From contig NC_068565.1 in assembly GCF_025698545.1 (NCBI RefSeq), positions 3,472,001 to 3,536,000 of the forward strand: a stretch of DNA of 64,000 nucleotides, written 5' to 3'. This stretch comes from Gossypium raimondii (lineage: Eukaryota > Streptophyta > Magnoliopsida > Malvales > Malvaceae). The notes beneath the pieces were generated by a model. The model did not search any database and was not told where the DNA came from. It worked only from the letters and a program-made list of their open reading frames with translations. Made by a program: the position numbers and the translations under genes. Shown here in pieces: positions 24,052 through 36,014 of this stretch (the first letter of the stretch is position 1; each line of letters begins with the position of its first letter).

Positions 24052-27000
24052 TTAACTTGTTATAGTACCAATATCCAATGATTTACTTGACTCATCGTTA
24101 GAGTTCTCACATGATGTTTCAAGAGGAAGTTGATGGAATGGCTTAGGAGGCATCTCAAGGAGTTCAACATCAGATTCAAGCATCTTCAAGACTTTACTCA
24201 TTGAAGGACGATCAGAAGGCAGTAATTGTATACACCAAAAGGCAGTTATTATCATCTTCTTCACCATTACTTTTTCATCGTCAGAAACATCTCCTAGCTC
24301 TATGTCCTCTCCTTGATCTAATCGGTCATAAATCCAAGATGGAAAATAGATCTGACTAGTGTGGTCAGCAAATGCATTCACATTCTTTCTCCTTCCTACC
24401 ATTTCCATCAGTAACATTCCAAAACTATAAACATTAGCTTTGGATGAGATTCCTCCAAGATTTTTGTAAACCAATTCAGGAGCAATATATCCTATCGTTC
24501 CTCGTGCCGCAGTGAGAGAGACAATGCTATCATCTACTGAATACAATTTAGCAAGACCAAAATCAGAAACTTTTGGATTAAAATTCTCATCAAGAAGAAT
24601 ATTGTGTGGCTTGATATCAAAATGTAGAATTTGCATGTCACATCCTTGATAGTAATGAATTCCTTGAGCCACCCCAAGCACAATATCAAACATTTTTTTC
24701 CGGCCCAAAGTGTTCTTATTTTCTTCTGTAAATATGATTTTATCTAAAGATCCATTAGACATGAAGTCATATACCAGAGCTTGCTTTGATCCCTCCACAC
24801 AAAATCCAATAAGTTTTGCCACATTGGCATGATGAATTCTACCAATAGAAGCAACTTCATTTATGAAATCTTGGCCATTACCTTTTGACTTACCCAACAA
24901 TTTTATTGCCACATGATGCCCGCTACGAAGCTTTCCTTTAAACACTGAGCCATAACCCCCTTCACCTAATTTATCTTTAAAATTTGTAGACATTTTTTTT
25001 ATTTCATTAAAGTAATACCTTATCGGCACCAGATTATTTTGACTTTGAAGGAACTCTTCGATTGTATCATCCATGGATAAATGTCTTCTTCTCCATTTGT
25101 ACGTAACAAGAGCAAACAAACAAATTATCCCAGGAAATGACCTCAAAAAGATAATTCCACCTTTAAAGAAATACAATGTAATACATCAGTACTTGTGAAA
25201 TTAATCAAATAATATATAACTTACATTCTCAAAAAAGTAAATAATGTGATAGTTTTATGCTGTTTTATAATTAACTACTACTTAAAAGAGGGGCATATTA
25301 ATTTCACTACTTTATGGAATTAATTTAGAAATAACAGTGATGCCTTGTGTTTACCCTTCTATACCAAATGAAAACCTTTGAAAGGTCATTGAGTACCCAA
25401 GAAAAATAATTCCGAATTATATGTTATGGTTTATATTCTAGCAGGTGCACCTCAACAAAGTCAAACTTAGAACTGCACACACAAAGGAGTAAATCATTCA
25501 ATTTGGATACCAATTATTCTAACCTCACCATGGTCCATCAAGGATACTCAACTTTTATATTCATGTCCAATACACTTGAAGAAGGACAAAGTGCAAATAT
25601 AATAACCTTCAATCTTTTTAAATGAAACGAAGTCTATAATCACCAAAATATGCAAAACAACCAAAAAAAAAAAACTGGATCGATTGAAGAGCTAACTTTG
25701 TTGAATGTTTTAGCAATATGAATAGTCACCAAACTTACAACCTGTGGAAGTTCTAAACAAGACCATTATGAACACAAACTTAACCAAAACTTCAACATCA
25801 TTATTTACTTGACAAAAAAAAATTTCTTTCGTATAACAGAATAAGATTGTTTTCAGCATTCAAACTCCTTAAAGAATGCTAGATTTCTTCGTTTTGCTGT
25901 GAAATTAAATATGAACTTGTATAGTATGATAGGCTCCCTATTCTTTTTCCCCCCCAAGAATATTGCTAATATCTTTTCTTAACTAGTGCTAGAATTTGTA
26001 TCGGAAAAAATGCAAATCTGCAAATCCAAAATTAACAATACCTGTTATTCCCAAACAGAGAATATAAGTTCCTGTAAAAAAACGAAATATCATTATTTCA
26101 AGAGAGCAGCGAAATAGTAAAATCAAAGCACTTCTAAATTCTAATGAATTTTGGGAAGCATACTTCTTGGTATAGAATGATTGACATTGTAGTAGACATG
26201 GGGGCCATGGAAAAGGAAATGTACAAAGCTGTCCATATAGTTTCTGAAGGCAAATTTCAACCTTGGCAATCTGAATTATATATTCAACAAATCAAAGTAA
26301 AATTAATAAAGGGGTGTAAAGGAAAATTCCAAATTTGTGTAAAAAAAATCATGGAAGGTAATTTAAAGCATTATATTCTATTTTGAGGTATATGCTCAAA
26401 AATTTAAAACAATTCTTTACATATTTTTGTTTGCAAAAAGTATGCAACATGTATTACAGTATAAGAGTTTTAGGTAACTAAAATTATTTAATATAATAAA
26501 AGGTGAGACAAAATTTATTTAAATTAATTAATCCAAAAAATAAACTCATCCACAACGGTGGAATATTTACGTACTACCAACTAAGTTGCGAAAAAAGGTA
26601 ACGTAAAATAAAAGAAAAAATAAAGGTAGGTCATACAAAAAGCAAAGGCAGATGTTGTAACTAAAATTTCCAATATGATGCACACTCTAAATGCAAATTG
26701 AAATTATTGAACAAACTTACACTTCTTTTAACACATCTGGTTTATAGCAGCTCTGGTAACTGCATGCATCTATCCCATTCGACCCAAAAACCTTCTAATA
26801 GTTTTTTGTAGATATCCAGCGTAGACATGCCTATTATATTCTTAACCTTAATTGGCGCCTTCGCTTCAATAGTGCAAGCTTGATTGAAATCAGCTTGATT
26901 GAAATCAGATGGACGAGTTTTTGCATCTAAAAAATAGAAATGGGAAGTTGGAAGGGAAGAAGAGGTATTAGATTTGGTGGTACAACGAGAAGCCCCAATA

Positions 27001-27380
27001 TAAAGTGATGAATTTATAGGTTCCGTGCAATTCACAACATACATAATGGTACATATACCTATATAATATAAAGAACTAAGAGGAAGAGAGTTGCAATCAT
27101 CCGTGTCCAAGCTTGTATCGACCACTTGTATTGTATAATTTTCATAAAAGATTAGTTGGACAAAGAATTTCCCTTCTCTTGCAACAAAAGTGGTGCGATT
27201 GTTGTTCTCACACACAAGTTCAAAGTCATAGAGACCACACTGGGGAGGTTGGTTTTTTAATCGGAATGGAAAACTGATATTCAAATTCCCACAGAAAGTA
27301 GAGCCACAATCTTGGTTAATAAGTTGCCTAGCAAGACAAACACCAGGGAATAGAATTACAAATAAAGCAAAATGGGGCAT
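24052..27380 (-). pseudogene. RLK D: LRK10L-like, ectodomain frameshift
   Basis: Exons: 27380-26721, 26270-26164, 26071-26042 and 25160-24052. The 5' end is rearranged. The usual MPKLKAKL start and ~200 bp of proximal promoter are deleted, and the first usable ATG is at 27380 (MPHFALFVILF), which still gives a signal peptide. Exon 1 contains TGCATGCA where a single TGCA is expected (near 26765); this 4-bp tandem duplication shifts the frame and gives an early TAA, and without it the exon has the family's normal phase. The kinase exon is open but unusual. HYLHQG has become HYYQG, and the invariant Asp of the ADVYSFG motif is Asn (KANVYSFG). The ectodomain also lacks the Tyr/Asn-rich loop of A, E and F. 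A functional receptor is unlikely. Confidence 0.8.
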
Positions 27381-28952
27381 TAGGTGGCCCAACAATCTTT
27401 TTTCTGGGAAACACCTCAATCAAAGCACATCTAATTCCAAGAACAGAGCCGCGGTTATCTCAAGCAAAAGAAAAAGAAGATTTTAATATTATTCAAAAAT
27501 TTTAAATAAATTTGGACCATATACTTGTAGATCAACCTTTATCACCTTAATAAATTCCAATTACAATGAGGAGGAACAAGACAATGCAAGTCTTAAGTCT
27601 TCTTTGAAACACAAAAACATTTAAGTGGCTGAGAGCAACAACTGTTATTACTTTGGTCCTTTTGTGTTATGTAAGACAACTATTTGTTGGATATTTCTAA
27701 AAAGCAAGTTCATAGTTAGAACTGTCAAGCAAGGCGACTCAATGCCCAATTGTATAGATTTTTTATTTTATTTTATTCCACGAATAATACTTAACTACTT
27801 TTCAAATAATTTTATTAATATAATTACATGTTTTTATCCATTCTACTGTGATACTTGAACTTGACAACTAGTTATATTTTGGTTCCTAAACTTAAAAAAT
27901 ATGAAAGTTTTATGATGTAACTCTCTAATATTGTGCTACATCATCACTTGAAAATTAAAAAATAATGTATATAAATTTTTAGAGAATGGCGTGGTACAAT
28001 CTCTAAGTGTTCATTATTTTAATAATCAAGTTGATGATTGAACCAGTCAGACCACTATTACTCGATTCAATTAGTTTGATCAGTTCGACTGCCAGACCAA
28101 CAATAATTAAATAAATCATTAAACATTCATAAAATTCTAAAAAAATAGAAAACAAAATTTATTAAACCGATTAGACATGGTCAACAGCTGGGGTTTTTCT
28201 CTAATTTTTTTATTTTTACCAATTTCAAGTAATTTTTATATTTAATTGATTCAACATCTTTGTTCAAACCATTATACCGATCGATTCTCGGTCCAATCAA
28301 TCTAACCATCCAATCCACTCCTATACTAGTAACACTGATCATATTATCAAATCTTGATGGAATTCAGGTTTAAGTTTAAGGGACTATAATAGACTTAGCT
28401 GCCAAGTTTAGATATCAAAGTGGACCAAAAGTTTTCGCTTATTTTAAAGAGATCTTATTTTTATAAAAGTTTTTACTTTTTTTCTTAATTACTATATAAT
28501 TTGTACTAATTATTTTAAAACATGTGTTAAATCATTTTTAACCATACTCAAAACCATTTTTTAATCAAATATAAGTACTTAATATTTAATTAAATTAAAA
28601 GAGAAGAGATAAATTTCAAAATTATATATGAACTTTAATTTAATGTGCAATTGTATATATGAATTTTAATTTGGTGCAATTATACACGTGTAACTCTAAT
28701 TATGGTTCAAATATATACTTGAAACTTTATATATACAATTACACATTAAACCATAGTGCATGTTGTACATAAGAAGTAAGTTTTGCTTAGTGTAATATAA
28801 CTGTCATTCAAGATTACGCATTCATTTCAGAAAAAGCACACACCCTTTGAAATTCAAGTTTTGATTCAGATTCTTTCTTCTTCTTTTTTTAATAAAATCT
28901 CTATGAAAGGTTTTTTTTTTTTTTAATTCCTTAACGGTAGTGATTTTGGGTT
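27381..28952. other. Intergenic region upstream of RLK D and 3' side of unit E
   Basis: 27381-27640 is the rearranged upstream sequence of RLK D, including a degraded piece of the flank seen at 9580. From about 27640 the sequence is unit E of the 6.1-kb duplication and aligns with 33694 onwards. 27850-28330 is the shared flank also found at 680-1250. No gene seen; a 77-codon plus-strand frame at 27625-27858 has no recognisable domain. Confidence 0.6.
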
Positions 28953-29323
28953 ATGGAGAAAAGGAGTGAAAAGTTGTGATTTTTGTGGAAGTAGGGATTT
29001 TTTTGTTTTAATAAGTTTAGAAATGGGTTTGATGGAGATTTCAATAATGCTTCATGTTGGATTAGTTTTGTTGCTACTTTGGATGCTTTCTCAATTCAAT
29101 CTTTGCCATCCACTTCCTTATTTCCTGTCTCTCACCTACCTCTATTTGGTTATTCATTCATCTTTGCTAAGAATAGAAATGAATCTTTTTTTCTTCATTT
29201 TTGAACTTGGATTCAACTTTCCTTTATTGTTTTTGGTACAAAAATTCCTTTTATTTCTTTGTTCATCAAAGGTTCATGAAATGTATGTGACGAGATTGAG
29301 GAAGAAATTGGAGTTGGAGGAAA
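28953..29323 (+). pseudogene. 5' fragment of an NTMC2 type-6 C2-domain protein gene, copy 1
   Basis: Two exon pieces: about 28953-29148 (LMEISIMLHVGLVLLLLWML..YLYL) and 29272-29323 (VHEMYVTRLRKKLELEE), separated by a 123-bp intron with GT (29149) and AG (29271). This is the N-terminal membrane anchor and following basic/acidic stretch that I recognise from plant synaptotagmin-like C2 proteins of the At1g53590 type. Known members continue with an SMP and a C2 domain, but here the match stops at LELEE and runs into RLK 3' flank. Relative to copy 2, two A bases are missing after the ATG, so the frame from 28953 is closed. It is a captured gene fragment. Confidence 0.65.
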
Positions 29324-29924
29324 TAATGCACAAAGAAACTAGACATGTCAACAACAAAACAATAATGCCAACATTCTCAAAAGCAACAACACAAATGTTT
29401 TAAAAAAGGAAATAGACATCACACTTAGAGTATAGAAATACTTGGATTGTAACCATGAAAAACAAAATAAGATATCCAACATCCTCATCACAATGGATTC
29501 TCCTCTCATTCATTAGTAGCCTCTGCAGTGCAATAACACGATTAAAAGTTATTGTAGCAGTAACTCTTATAAATATTAAAAAATTAACTTCCAAACACAT
29601 CCATCATGTCTAAATCTAATCTAAGTCAAGGTTGGTCTAAACATGAACATTCTAACCAACTCATCTCAATTCAATTCAACTAAACCAAAATAAATTGACA
29701 CAAAAATCTATTTATATAATTTACTTTTAATTTATATATAATTTTACTTATGATTTAAATTTATACATTTAATATTGAACAAATAGTCAAATTAAAGAAA
29801 ATTGGTAATTATGAACAATAACTTAACACATAGGTAATTAAAGAAAATACTAATATATATTTATATATAAGGCAAAATAATATAAAGCTAAAAAGTGAGA
29901 TAATTAAGTAAAATGTTTCTAACC
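29324..29924. other. 3' flank of RLK E
   Basis: Non-coding; aligned with 14372-14990 and 35415-36014. Nothing recognised. Confidence 0.55.
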
Positions 29925-32900
29925 TTATGCAATATTTGAACTCGCTACAGTAACACTATCCAATGGTGTACTTGGCTCATCATTAGAGTTCTCACATGAT
30001 GTTTCAAGAGGAAGTTGATGGAATGGCTTAGGAGGCATCTCAAGGAGTTCAACATCAGATTCAAGCATCTTCAAGACTTTACTCATTGAAGGACGATCAG
30101 AAGGCAATAATTGTATACACCAAAAGGCAATTATTATCATCTTCTTCACCATTACTTTTTCATCGTCAGAAACATCTCCTAGCTCTATGTCCTCTCCTTG
30201 ATCTAATCGGTCATAAATCCAAGATGGAAAATAGATCTGACTAGTGTGGTCAGCAAATGCATTCACATTCTTTCTCCTTCCTACCATTTCCATCAGTAAC
30301 ATTCCAAAACTATAAACATCGGCTTTGTATGAGATGCCTCCAAGATTTTTGTAAACCAATTCAGGAGCAATATATCCTATCGTTCCTCGTGCCGCAGTGA
30401 GAGAGACAATGCTATCATCTACTGAATACAATTTAGCAAGACCAAAATCGGAAACTTTTGGATTAAAATTCTCATCAAGAAGAATATTGTGTGGCTTGAT
30501 ATCAAAATGTAGAATTTGCATGTCACATCCTTGATGCAAGTAGTGAATTCCTTGAGCCACCCCAAGCACAATATCAAACATTTTTTTCCAGCCCAAAGCG
30601 TTCTTATTTTCTTCTGTAAATATGAGTTTATCTAAAGATCCATTAGACATGAAGTCATATACCAGAGCTTGCTTTGATCCCTCCACACAAAATCCAATAA
30701 GTTTTGCCACATTGGCATGATGAATTCTCCCAATAGAAGCAACTTCATTTATGAAATCTTGGCCATTACCCTTTGATTTGCCCAACAATTTTATTGCCAC
30801 GTGATGCCCACTACGAAGCTTCCCTTTAAATACTGAGCCATAACCCCCTTCACCTAATTTATCTTTAAAACTTTTAGTCATTTTTTTAATTTCTTTATAG
30901 GAATACCTAATGGGAACAAGATTGTTTTGGCTTTGAAGGAACTCTTCGATCATATCATCCATAGATAAATGTCTTCTTCTCCATTTGTATGTAACAAGAA
31001 CAAGCAAAAAAATTATCCCAGGCAACGACCTCGATGATATAACTCCAACTTTAAAGAAATACAATGTAACACGTCAGTAATTGTGAAATTAATCAAATAA
31101 TTTTTAACTTACATTCTCAGAAAAAAGTATATAGTGTGATAGTTTTATGTTAACTAGTATTTGAGATATTTCACTAGTCTATGGACTAGTCTATGGACTT
31201 AACCGAGAGTAGTCCGAATTATATGTTATGTTTTTGTCATTAGCAGGTATATCTCAACAAATTAAAATTCAGAATTTCAAACACAAAAGGAGTAAATCAT
31301 GCAAAGTGGATACCAATTCTAACCTCACACATTCCAATAGATTGACAGGGTCATGACATTCGCCCAAATTAACACATTCGTAACCCCATCCAATTAGCAA
31401 ATTCTAAAGAAAGAACAGGATTCTTAACCATGAAGGATACTCAACTGTTGTCTCTATTAAAAATAAACTTGAGGAAGGACAAATTAAAAATATAATAACC
31501 TTCAAATTTCATAAATGAAACAAAATCTAGAACCACCAAAAGATGCAAGAGAACCCCCCAAAAAAAAGATTTGATAAACTCAAGAGCTAACTTTCTTTAC
31601 TTGACAAAAAAAATATTTTTTCGTATAATAGAGGAAGATTGTTTTCAGCATTCAAACTCCTTAAAGAATGCTATAGATTTCTTAGTTTTGCAGTGAAATT
31701 AAATATAAACTTGTATACTATGATAGGCTCCTTATTCTTCCCCCAAAGAATATTGCTAATATCTTTTCTTAACTAGTGCTAGAATTTGTATCTGAAAAAT
31801 GCAAATCTGCAAATCCAAAATTAACAATACCTGTTATTGCCAAACAGAGAATATAAGTTCCTGTAAAAACCACGAATAAAAACGAAATATCATTATTTCA
31901 AGAGAGCAGCGAAATAGTAAAATCAAAGCACTTCTAAATTCTAATGAATTTTGGGAATCATACTTCTTGGCATAGAATCGTTGATATCGTAGTAGACATG
32001 GGGGCCGTGGAAAAGGAAATATACAAAGCTGTCCATATAGTTTCTGAAGGCAAATTTCAAGTTTGACAATCTGGATTATATATTCAACAAATCAAAGTAA
32101 AATTAATAAAGGGGTGTAAAGGAAAATTCCAAATTTGTGTAAAAAAATCAATGGAAGGTAATTTAAAACATTATATAATGCTTTGTGGTATATACTCAAA
32201 AAAAAAAATACAACAATTCTTTACATATGTTTGCTTGTAAAAAGTACGCAACATGTATTACAGTATAAGAGTTTTAGGTAACTAAAATGATTTAATATAA
32301 TGAAAGGTGAGACAAAATTTATTCAAATTAATTAATCCAAAAGTATATATTATTGCATTAATAGAGTTTTTGCCAAAAAATAAACTCATCCTCAATGGTG
32401 GAATATTTACGTACTACCAACTAAATTGAAAATTCATCAAAATTTAAAAGAAAATAAAAGAGAGACATTATGTTCGCAGAATTTAGAAACATTGTGGTTG
32501 TAAAACATAATCAAATATAATTGTCCAAAAGAAGACAAAACAGCAGAGGCAGATACTAAATTAGAAATGCTTTTAGTTCATTTGATTGTTAGATGTTGAT
32601 CAATTTTAGATGCAAAATCATGATTCTTAATTACCATCATAAAATTTAATTGCGAAAAAAAGTAACATAAAATAAAACAAAACAAAAAGTAGATGTTATA
32701 ACTAAAAATTCCAGAATGATGCACACTCAAAATGCAAACTTAAATTATTAAAGAAACTTACATTTCTTTAAACGACGAAACTTTAACTTTATTTTTATAA
32801 CAACTCTGGTACCTGCACGTATTCCATTTGACCCAAAAACCCTCTAATAGTTTTTTGTAGATATCCAGTGTAGACATGCCTATTATATTATCAATCATAA

Positions 32901-33546
32901 TTGGAACCTCCGCTTCGATAGTGCAAGCTTGATTGATATCAGATAGGTGGGTGTTTCCATTTAAAAAATAGAAATGAGAAGTTGGAAGGGAAGAGGAAGT
33001 ATTGGATTTGATGGTACAACGAGAAGCCTCAATATAAAGTGATGATTTTATAGGTTTGGAGCAATTCATAACATAAATAATGCTACCCTCTAACCTTCCA
33101 CCATAATAATTATAATAATTATAACTAGAAGAAGAAGAAGAAGAAAGAAAAAGGGAAACAGATGATTGATCATAATGGTAATGATAAGGAAGTACAGAAC
33201 TAAGAGGAAGAGAGTTGCAATCATCCGTGTCCAAGCTCGCATCGACCATTCGTATTGTATAATTTTTGTAAAAGATTTATTGGACAGAGAATTTCCCTCT
33301 TCTCCCAACCAAAGTGGTGCGATTATTGTTCTCACACTCAAATTCAAAGCCATAAACACCACACTGGGGAGGATGGTTTTTTAATCGGAATGGAAAACTG
33401 ATATTCAAATTCCCACAGAAAGTAGAGCCGCAGTCTTGGTTAATAAGACTCCTAGCAAAACAAACAGCAGGAAATAGAATTACAAATAAAGCAAAAGAGG
33501 GCATTAGGTGACCCAACAATGGCAGTTTTGCTTTTAATTTTGGCAT
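29925..33546 (-). pseudogene. RLK E: LRK10L-like, nonsense codon in ectodomain
   Basis: Exons: 33546-32762, 32070-31964, 31860-31831 and 31048-29925. Phases close exactly as in A. One base destroys the frame: TAA at 33279-33277 where F has CAA, equal to Gln90 to stop in the ectodomain just after GKFSVQ. Everything downstream is otherwise open, and the kinase exon keeps [23 protein letters not shown] and APE. The tail is the E/F/C type ([16 protein letters not shown]). It may be a recent pseudogene, a segregating null allele, or a base-call error; nothing else in the copy is broken. Gene E is the left half of the 6.1-kb tandem duplication. Confidence 0.85.
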
Positions 33547-35036
33547 GCTACAATTTTGGGTAAGGAAGAAGAACAATAATGGGGGTTAATGATTAAGTTT
33601 CTAACTAAATCAGGGAAATGTATAAGAAAACTTTAGTGGGAGAAGAAGCATTAATGGGGAAAGAAGACTTTGACTAGTCTTCAGCTTAATTTGGCTTAGA
33701 GCAACAACTGTTATTGCTTTGATCCTTTTGTGTTATGTAAGACAACTATTTGTTGGATATTTCTAAAAAGCAAGTTCATAGTTAGAACTGTCAAGCAAGG
33801 CGACTCAATGCCCAATTGTATAGATTTTTTTTTATTCCACGAATAATACTTAACCACTTTTCAAATAATTTTATTAATATAATTACATGTTTTTATCCAT
33901 TCGACTGTGATACTCGAACTTGACAACTAGATATATTTTGGTTCCTAAACTTAAAAAATATGAAAGTTTTATGATGCAACTCTCTAATATTGTGCTACAT
34001 CATCACTTGAAAATTAAAAAAAAAATTATATAAATTTTTAGAGAATGGCATGATACAATCTCTAAGTGTCACGTTCATTATTTTAGTAATCAAGTTGATG
34101 ATTGAACCAGCCAGACCACTATTACTCGATTCAATTAGTTTGATCAGTTCGACTGCTAGACCAACAATAATTAAATAAATCATTAAACATTCATAAAATT
34201 CTAAAAAAGTAGAAAACAAAATTTATTAAACCGATTAAACATGGTCAACGGCTGGGGCTTTTTTCAAATTTTTTTAATTTTTACCAATTTCAAGTAATTT
34301 TTATATTTAATTGATTCAACATCTTTGTTCAAATCATTATACCGATCGATTCTCGGTCCAATCAATCTAACCATCCAATCCACTCCTATACTAGTAACAC
34401 TAATCGTATTATCAAATCTTGATGGAATTCAAGTTTAAGTTTAAGGGACTATAGTAGACTTAGCTGCCAAGTTTAGATATCAAAGTGGACCAAAAATTTT
34501 CGCTTATTTTAAAGAGATCTTATTTTTCTAAAAGTTTTTACTCTTTTTTTTAATTACTATATAATTTGTACTAATTATTTTAAAACATGTGTTAAATCAT
34601 TTTTAACCATACTCAAAACCATTTTTTAATCAAATATAAGTACTTAATATTTAATTAAATTAAAAAGATCAAGAGATAAATTTCAAAATTATATATGAAC
34701 TTTAATTTAATGTGCAATTGTATATATGAATTTTAATTTGGTGTAATTATACACGTGTAACTCTAATTGTGGTTCAAATATATACTTGAAACTTTATATA
34801 TACAATTACACATTAAACCACAGTGCATGTATACATAATTCATAAATTGTACATAAGAAGTATGTTTTGGTTAGTGTAATATAACTGTCATTCAAGATTA
34901 CGCATTCATTTCAGACAAAGCACACCCTTTGAAATTCAAGTTTTGATTCAGATTCTTTCTTCTTCTTTTTTTAATAAAATCTCTATGAAAGGTTTTTTTT
35001 TTTTTTTTAATTCCTTAACGGTAGTGATTTTGGGTT
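33547..35036. other. Promoter of RLK E and intergenic flank of unit F
   Basis: 33547-33690 matches the upstream region of A and F, including TTGACT at 33670. At about 33694 the sequence switches to the start of the second duplication unit (homologous to 27640). 33910-34390 is the flank shared with 680-1250. No gene seen. Confidence 0.55.
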
Positions 35037-35412
35037 ATGGAGAAAAAAGGAGTGAAAAGTTGTGATTTTTGTGGAAGTAGGGATTTTTCTGTTTTAATAG
35101 TTTTAGAAATGGGTTTGATGGAGATTTCAATAATGCTTCATGTTGGATTAGTTTTGTTGCTACTTTGGATGCTTTCTCAATTCAATCTTTGCCATCCACT
35201 CCCTTATTTCCTGTCTCTCATCTACCTCTATTTGGGTTTCATTCATCTTCTGCTGAGAATAAAAAATGAATCTTTTTTTTCTTTATTTTTGAACTTGGAT
35301 TGAACTTTTTTTTTATTGTTTTTGTTACAAAAATTCCTTTTATTTCTTTGTTCATCAAAGGTTCATGAAATGTATGTGACGAGATTGAGGAAGAAATTGG
35401 AGTTGGAGGAAA
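35037..35412 (+). pseudogene. 5' fragment of an NTMC2 type-6 C2-domain protein gene, copy 2
   Basis: Second copy of the captured fragment, in the F half of the duplication. The ATG at 35037 (MEKKGVKSCDFCG) opens a continuous frame through the membrane anchor to YLYL. The second exon piece begins at 35361 (VHEMYVTRLRK) and the homology ends after LELEE near 35412. The donor, TTTG followed by GTTATT in copy 1, reads TTTG followed by GGTTTC here, so the original splice site has decayed. The rest of the gene is absent. Confidence 0.65.
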
Positions 35413-36014
35413 TAATGCACAAAGAAACTAGACATGTCAACAACAAAACAATAATGCCAACACTCTCAAACGCAACAACAAAAATGTTTTCGAAAAGGAA
35501 ATAGGCATCACACTTAGAGTATAGAAATACTTGGATTGTAACCATGAAAAACGAAATAAGATAACCAACATCCTCATCACAATGGATTCTCCTCTGATTC
35601 ATTAGTAGCCTCTGCAATGCAATAACACGATTAAAAATTATTGTAGCAGTAACTCTTATAAATATTAAAAAATTAACTTCCAAACACATCCATCACGTCT
35701 AAATCTAATCTAAGTCAAGGTTGGTCTAAACATGAAAATTCTAACCGACTCATCTCAATTCAATTCAACTAAACCTAAACTAAATTGACACAAAAATCTA
35801 TTTATACAATTTACTTTTAATTTATATATAATTTTAGTTATGATTTAAATTTATACATTTAATATTGAACAAATAGTCAAAATAAAGAAAATTGGTAATT
35901 ATGAACAATAACTTAACACATAGGTAATTAAAGAAAATACTCATATATATTTATATATAAGGCAAAATAATATAAAGCTAAAAAGTGAGATAATGAAGTA
36001 AAATGTTTCTAACC
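35413..36014. other. 3' flank of RLK F
   Basis: Non-coding; aligned with 29324-29924. A minus-strand frame of 108 codons here is not conserved in E and overlaps the captured exon on the other strand. Confidence 0.55.

Noticed and set aside
26144..26386. 80-codon plus-strand frame
   Set aside because: Antisense of RLK D linker exon 2 and its intron; the equivalent frame is broken in the other copies.
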